This document shows positions 14,292-15,865 of a stretch of 15,865 bases of DNA, in pieces. The first letter of the stretch is position 1, and the number at the start of each line of letters is the position of its first letter. The notes under the pieces were generated by a model that was given only the letters and a program-made list of their open reading frames with translations, made no database searches and was not told the origin of the DNA. This DNA is from JAVVPO01 sp036655715 (GTDB lineage Bacteria > Bacillota > Clostridia > Lachnospirales > Cellulosilyticaceae). A program made the translations under genes and the position numbers. The stretch covers positions 1-15,865 of the forward strand of contig JAVVPO010000060.1 of NCBI GenBank assembly GCA_036655715.1. Reading direction: 5' to 3'.

Positions 14292-14436
14292 AGAAATAAG
14301 AAGAACGCCTATGCTAGATCGATATATCCAGAGAGTGATAGCCGAGCAAATGAATGAATTAGAAGAAAGAAAAGTTGTACAAGCCGTTCGCGATTTATTA
14401 AACAGAGATCAAAGCGAACCGAAAAATTTAAACTAG
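14278..14436 (+). CDS. Small hypothetical protein, 52 aa, GTG start
   Basis: A short frame starts at GTG (14278-14280), 14 nt inside the previous gene, with AGGGGA (14264-14269) at 8 nt, and stops at TAG 14434-14436, just before the rlmD ribosome binding site. The product is highly charged and probably helical (MLDRYIQRVIAEQMNELEER at residues 12-31, ending near NRDQSEPKNLN). It has no cysteine or membrane segment. It fills exactly the space between the nuclease and rlmD and continues the pattern of overlaps, so I think it is real. I do not recognise a family. A start at the internal ATG (14311) would give 41 aa but lacks a good ribosome binding site. Confidence 0.6.
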   Translation: MNEDKEIRRTPMLDRYIQRVIAEQMNELEERKVVQAVRDLLNRDQSEPKNLN

Positions 14437-14448
14437 GAGCAAGACAAA

Positions 14449-15816
14449 ATGAATATACCCGTACAAAAAAATGAACATTACGAGATGGACATCGTTGATA
14501 TAGGATCAAATGGAGAAGGCATTGGTAAGATAGAAGATTTTACTGTATTTGTACCTAATGCTGTAAAAGGTGATCACATAGAAGTAAGAATCATAAAAGT
14601 GAAGAAAAACTTTGGATTTGGTAAGCTTATTCAAATTATCACACCATCTCCTATTAGAGGCGAAGTAAAGTGTAAAGTAGCAGATAAATGCGGTGGCTGT
14701 CAGCTTCAACATATCAGCTATGAAAGTCAACTAGAGTGGAAAACACAAAAAGTAAAAAATGCTATAGAACGTATTGGTGGATTAAAAGGGATAGAAGTCA
14801 AAGACACACTAGGGATGGCAGATCCTTTCTACTACCGTAATAAAGCACAATATCCTATTCGCTTAGAAAATGGAGAAATCAAGATTGGTTTCTTTGCTAA
14901 TAAAAGTCACCGTGTCATTCCTACTGATACTTGTATGATACAAGACAGACGTAATGAACAGATTATAGAAATACTTAAAAAGTTTCTTATAGAATATAAA
15001 ATAGCTATTTACGATGAAGTGTCACATAAAGGGTTAGTTAGACACCTTGTTGTAAAAACAGGTTACTATACAAACGAAATTATGATTTGCCTTGTTATGA
15101 ATGGTCATAAACTACCAAATCAAGAAATATTAATAGAAAGACTTCTTAGTGTGCCAGGCATTAAGAGCATTGTACTGAATCATAATACAGCTAGAACCAA
15201 TGTTATTTTAAGTAGTGAGATGACAGTGATTCATGGAGAAAACTTTATTGTGGATACAATAGGAGAGCTTAAGTTCAAGATATCTCCGCTTGCGTTCTTC
15301 CAAGTTAATCCAGTGCAAACTAAAGTGCTTTATGATAAAGCATTAGAATATGCAGACCTTACAGGCAGTGAAACCGTATGGGATGCTTACTGTGGTATAG
15401 GGACTATTTCACTTTTCTTAGCACAAAAAGCTAAAAAAGTATATGGCGTAGAGATTATAGAAGCAGCCATAGAAAACGCTAGAGCTAATGCAGAGCTTAA
15501 TGGTATTAGTAATGCAGACTTTTTTGCAGGTAGAGCAGAAGAAGTGATACCAACTATGTACCAAGAAGGAATCATCGCAGATACTATCGTAGTCGATCCA
15601 CCACGTAAAGGGTGCGATGTAAAATTATTAGAGACACTTGTAGAGATGAGTCCGAAGAAGATAGTTTATGTATCTTGTGACCCGGCTACATTAGCACGTG
15701 ATTTAGCTTACTTATGTGAGCAGGGGTATAAGGTGGAGGAAGTGCAACCAGTAGATATGTTCCCACAGACGACACACGTTGAGACCGTAGTATTGATGAC
15801 AAAGGTAGAGAAGTAG
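14449..15816 (+). CDS. rlmD: 23S rRNA (uracil-C5)-methyltransferase, RlmD/RlmCD family
   Basis: This SAM-dependent enzyme makes 5-methyluridine in 23S rRNA. At 455 aa it has the full domain set: an N-terminal TRAM domain (about 5-65), an iron-sulfur cluster motif (Cys75, Cys81, Cys84, plus a later Cys in TDTCMIQ), and a C-terminal methyltransferase with VWDAYCGIGTISLFLA (SAM site), DPPRKGC from Asp383 and the catalytic Cys410 in VSCDPATLARDL. In Gram-positive bacteria one such enzyme (RlmCD) can modify both U747 and U1939, so the exact site specificity is open; TrmA is unlikely because of the TRAM and cysteine motifs. AGGAG (14435-14439) precedes the ATG by 9 nt. It is the last gene of the yhaM operon within the window. 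Confidence 0.94.
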   Translation: MNIPVQKNEHYEMDIVDIGSNGEGIGKIEDFTVFVPNAVKGDHIEVRIIKVKKNFGFGKLIQIITPSPIRGEVKCKVADKCGGCQLQHISYESQLEWKTQKVKNAIERIGGLKGIEVKDTLGMADPFYYRNKAQYPIRLENGEIKIGFFANKSHRVIPTDTCMIQDRRNEQIIEILKKFLIEYKIAIYDEVSHKGLVRHLVVKTGYYTNEIMICLVMNGHKLPNQEILIERLLSVPGIKSIVLNHNTARTNVILSSEMTVIHGENFIVDTIGELKFKISPLAFFQVNPVQTKVLYDKALEYADLTGSETVWDAYCGIGTISLFLAQKAKKVYGVEIIEAAIENARANAELNGISNADFFAGRAEEVIPTMYQEGIIADTIVVDPPRKGCDVKLLETLVEMSPKKIVYVSCDPATLARDLAYLCEQGYKVEEVQPVDMFPQTTHVETVVLMTKVEK

Positions 15817-15823
15817 GGGTCTG

Positions 15824-15856
15824 AAAGGCCTTGAAAACAAGGGGTTTCCAAGCTTT
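15824..15856. repeat. Imperfect inverted repeat downstream of rlmD
   Basis: AAAG, then CTTGAAAAC (15830-15838), is mirrored by GTTTCCAAG (15844-15852), then CTTT, around the loop AAGGG. There is one mismatch and a 2-nt bulge. No run of Ts follows before the window ends, so it is not a standard terminator as seen. It begins 7 nt after the rlmD stop. It may be a weak terminator or a recombination-type site; the sequence after it is not available. Confidence 0.4.
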
Positions 15857-15865
15857 AAGCATATT

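Overview
The window is AT-rich. Coding is dense and mostly on the + strand, with AGGAGG-type ribosome binding sites, U-tailed hairpin terminators, TATAAT-type promoters and one TTG start. Gene content and order point to a low-GC endospore-former lineage of Bacillota: dapG, tepA and ylzJ-like next to an FtsK/SpoIIIE gene resembles the Bacillus subtilis dapG-tepA-spoIIIE neighbourhood without dapA and rnjB, and rimO sits next to pgsA. A clostridial host (Lachnospirales or Cellulosilyticum-like) is my inference, not something proven here.

Layout. 1-87: 3' part of a tRNA-Thr(UGU) and a hairpin that can terminate both strands. 91-396 (-): a 101-aa protein I do not recognise. 508-2840: a promoter, a LytTR response regulator and an AgrC/ComD-type GHKL sensor kinase overlapping by 1 nt. 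Directly behind them, two 17-nt direct repeats 21 bp apart precede a promoter-like sequence and a strong terminator, outlining a possible short transcript of about 160 nt controlled by the adjacent regulator. 2960-3231: a small TSCPD-domain protein with its own terminator. 3285-5633: aspartate kinase (dapG type), a ClpP-like TepA and a YlzJ-like protein, closed by a terminator. The tepA ribosome binding site is buried in an 18-bp hairpin. 5657-12455: ftsK/spoIIIE, fhs, folD, rimO and pgsA, very tightly packed and closed by a terminator. 12475-15816: yhaM, a Cas4-like nuclease split over two membrane-anchored reading frames, a 52-aa small protein and an rlmD-type rRNA methyltransferase, chained by overlaps. 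The window ends in a hairpin just after rlmD.

How the genes work together. The middle cluster is mostly housekeeping: DNA pumping at division or sporulation (FtsK/SpoIIIE), folate one-carbon flux (Fhs makes 10-formyl-THF, FolD interconverts it with methylene-THF), ribosome modification (RimO) and phospholipid synthesis (PgsA). The last operon pairs RNA metabolism (YhaM, RlmD) with an unexplained membrane nuclease. The features most worth checking are the repeat/promoter/terminator module behind the two-component system, the hairpin over the tepA start, and the split Cas4-like nuclease. No CRISPR array, transposase or complete mobile element was seen.
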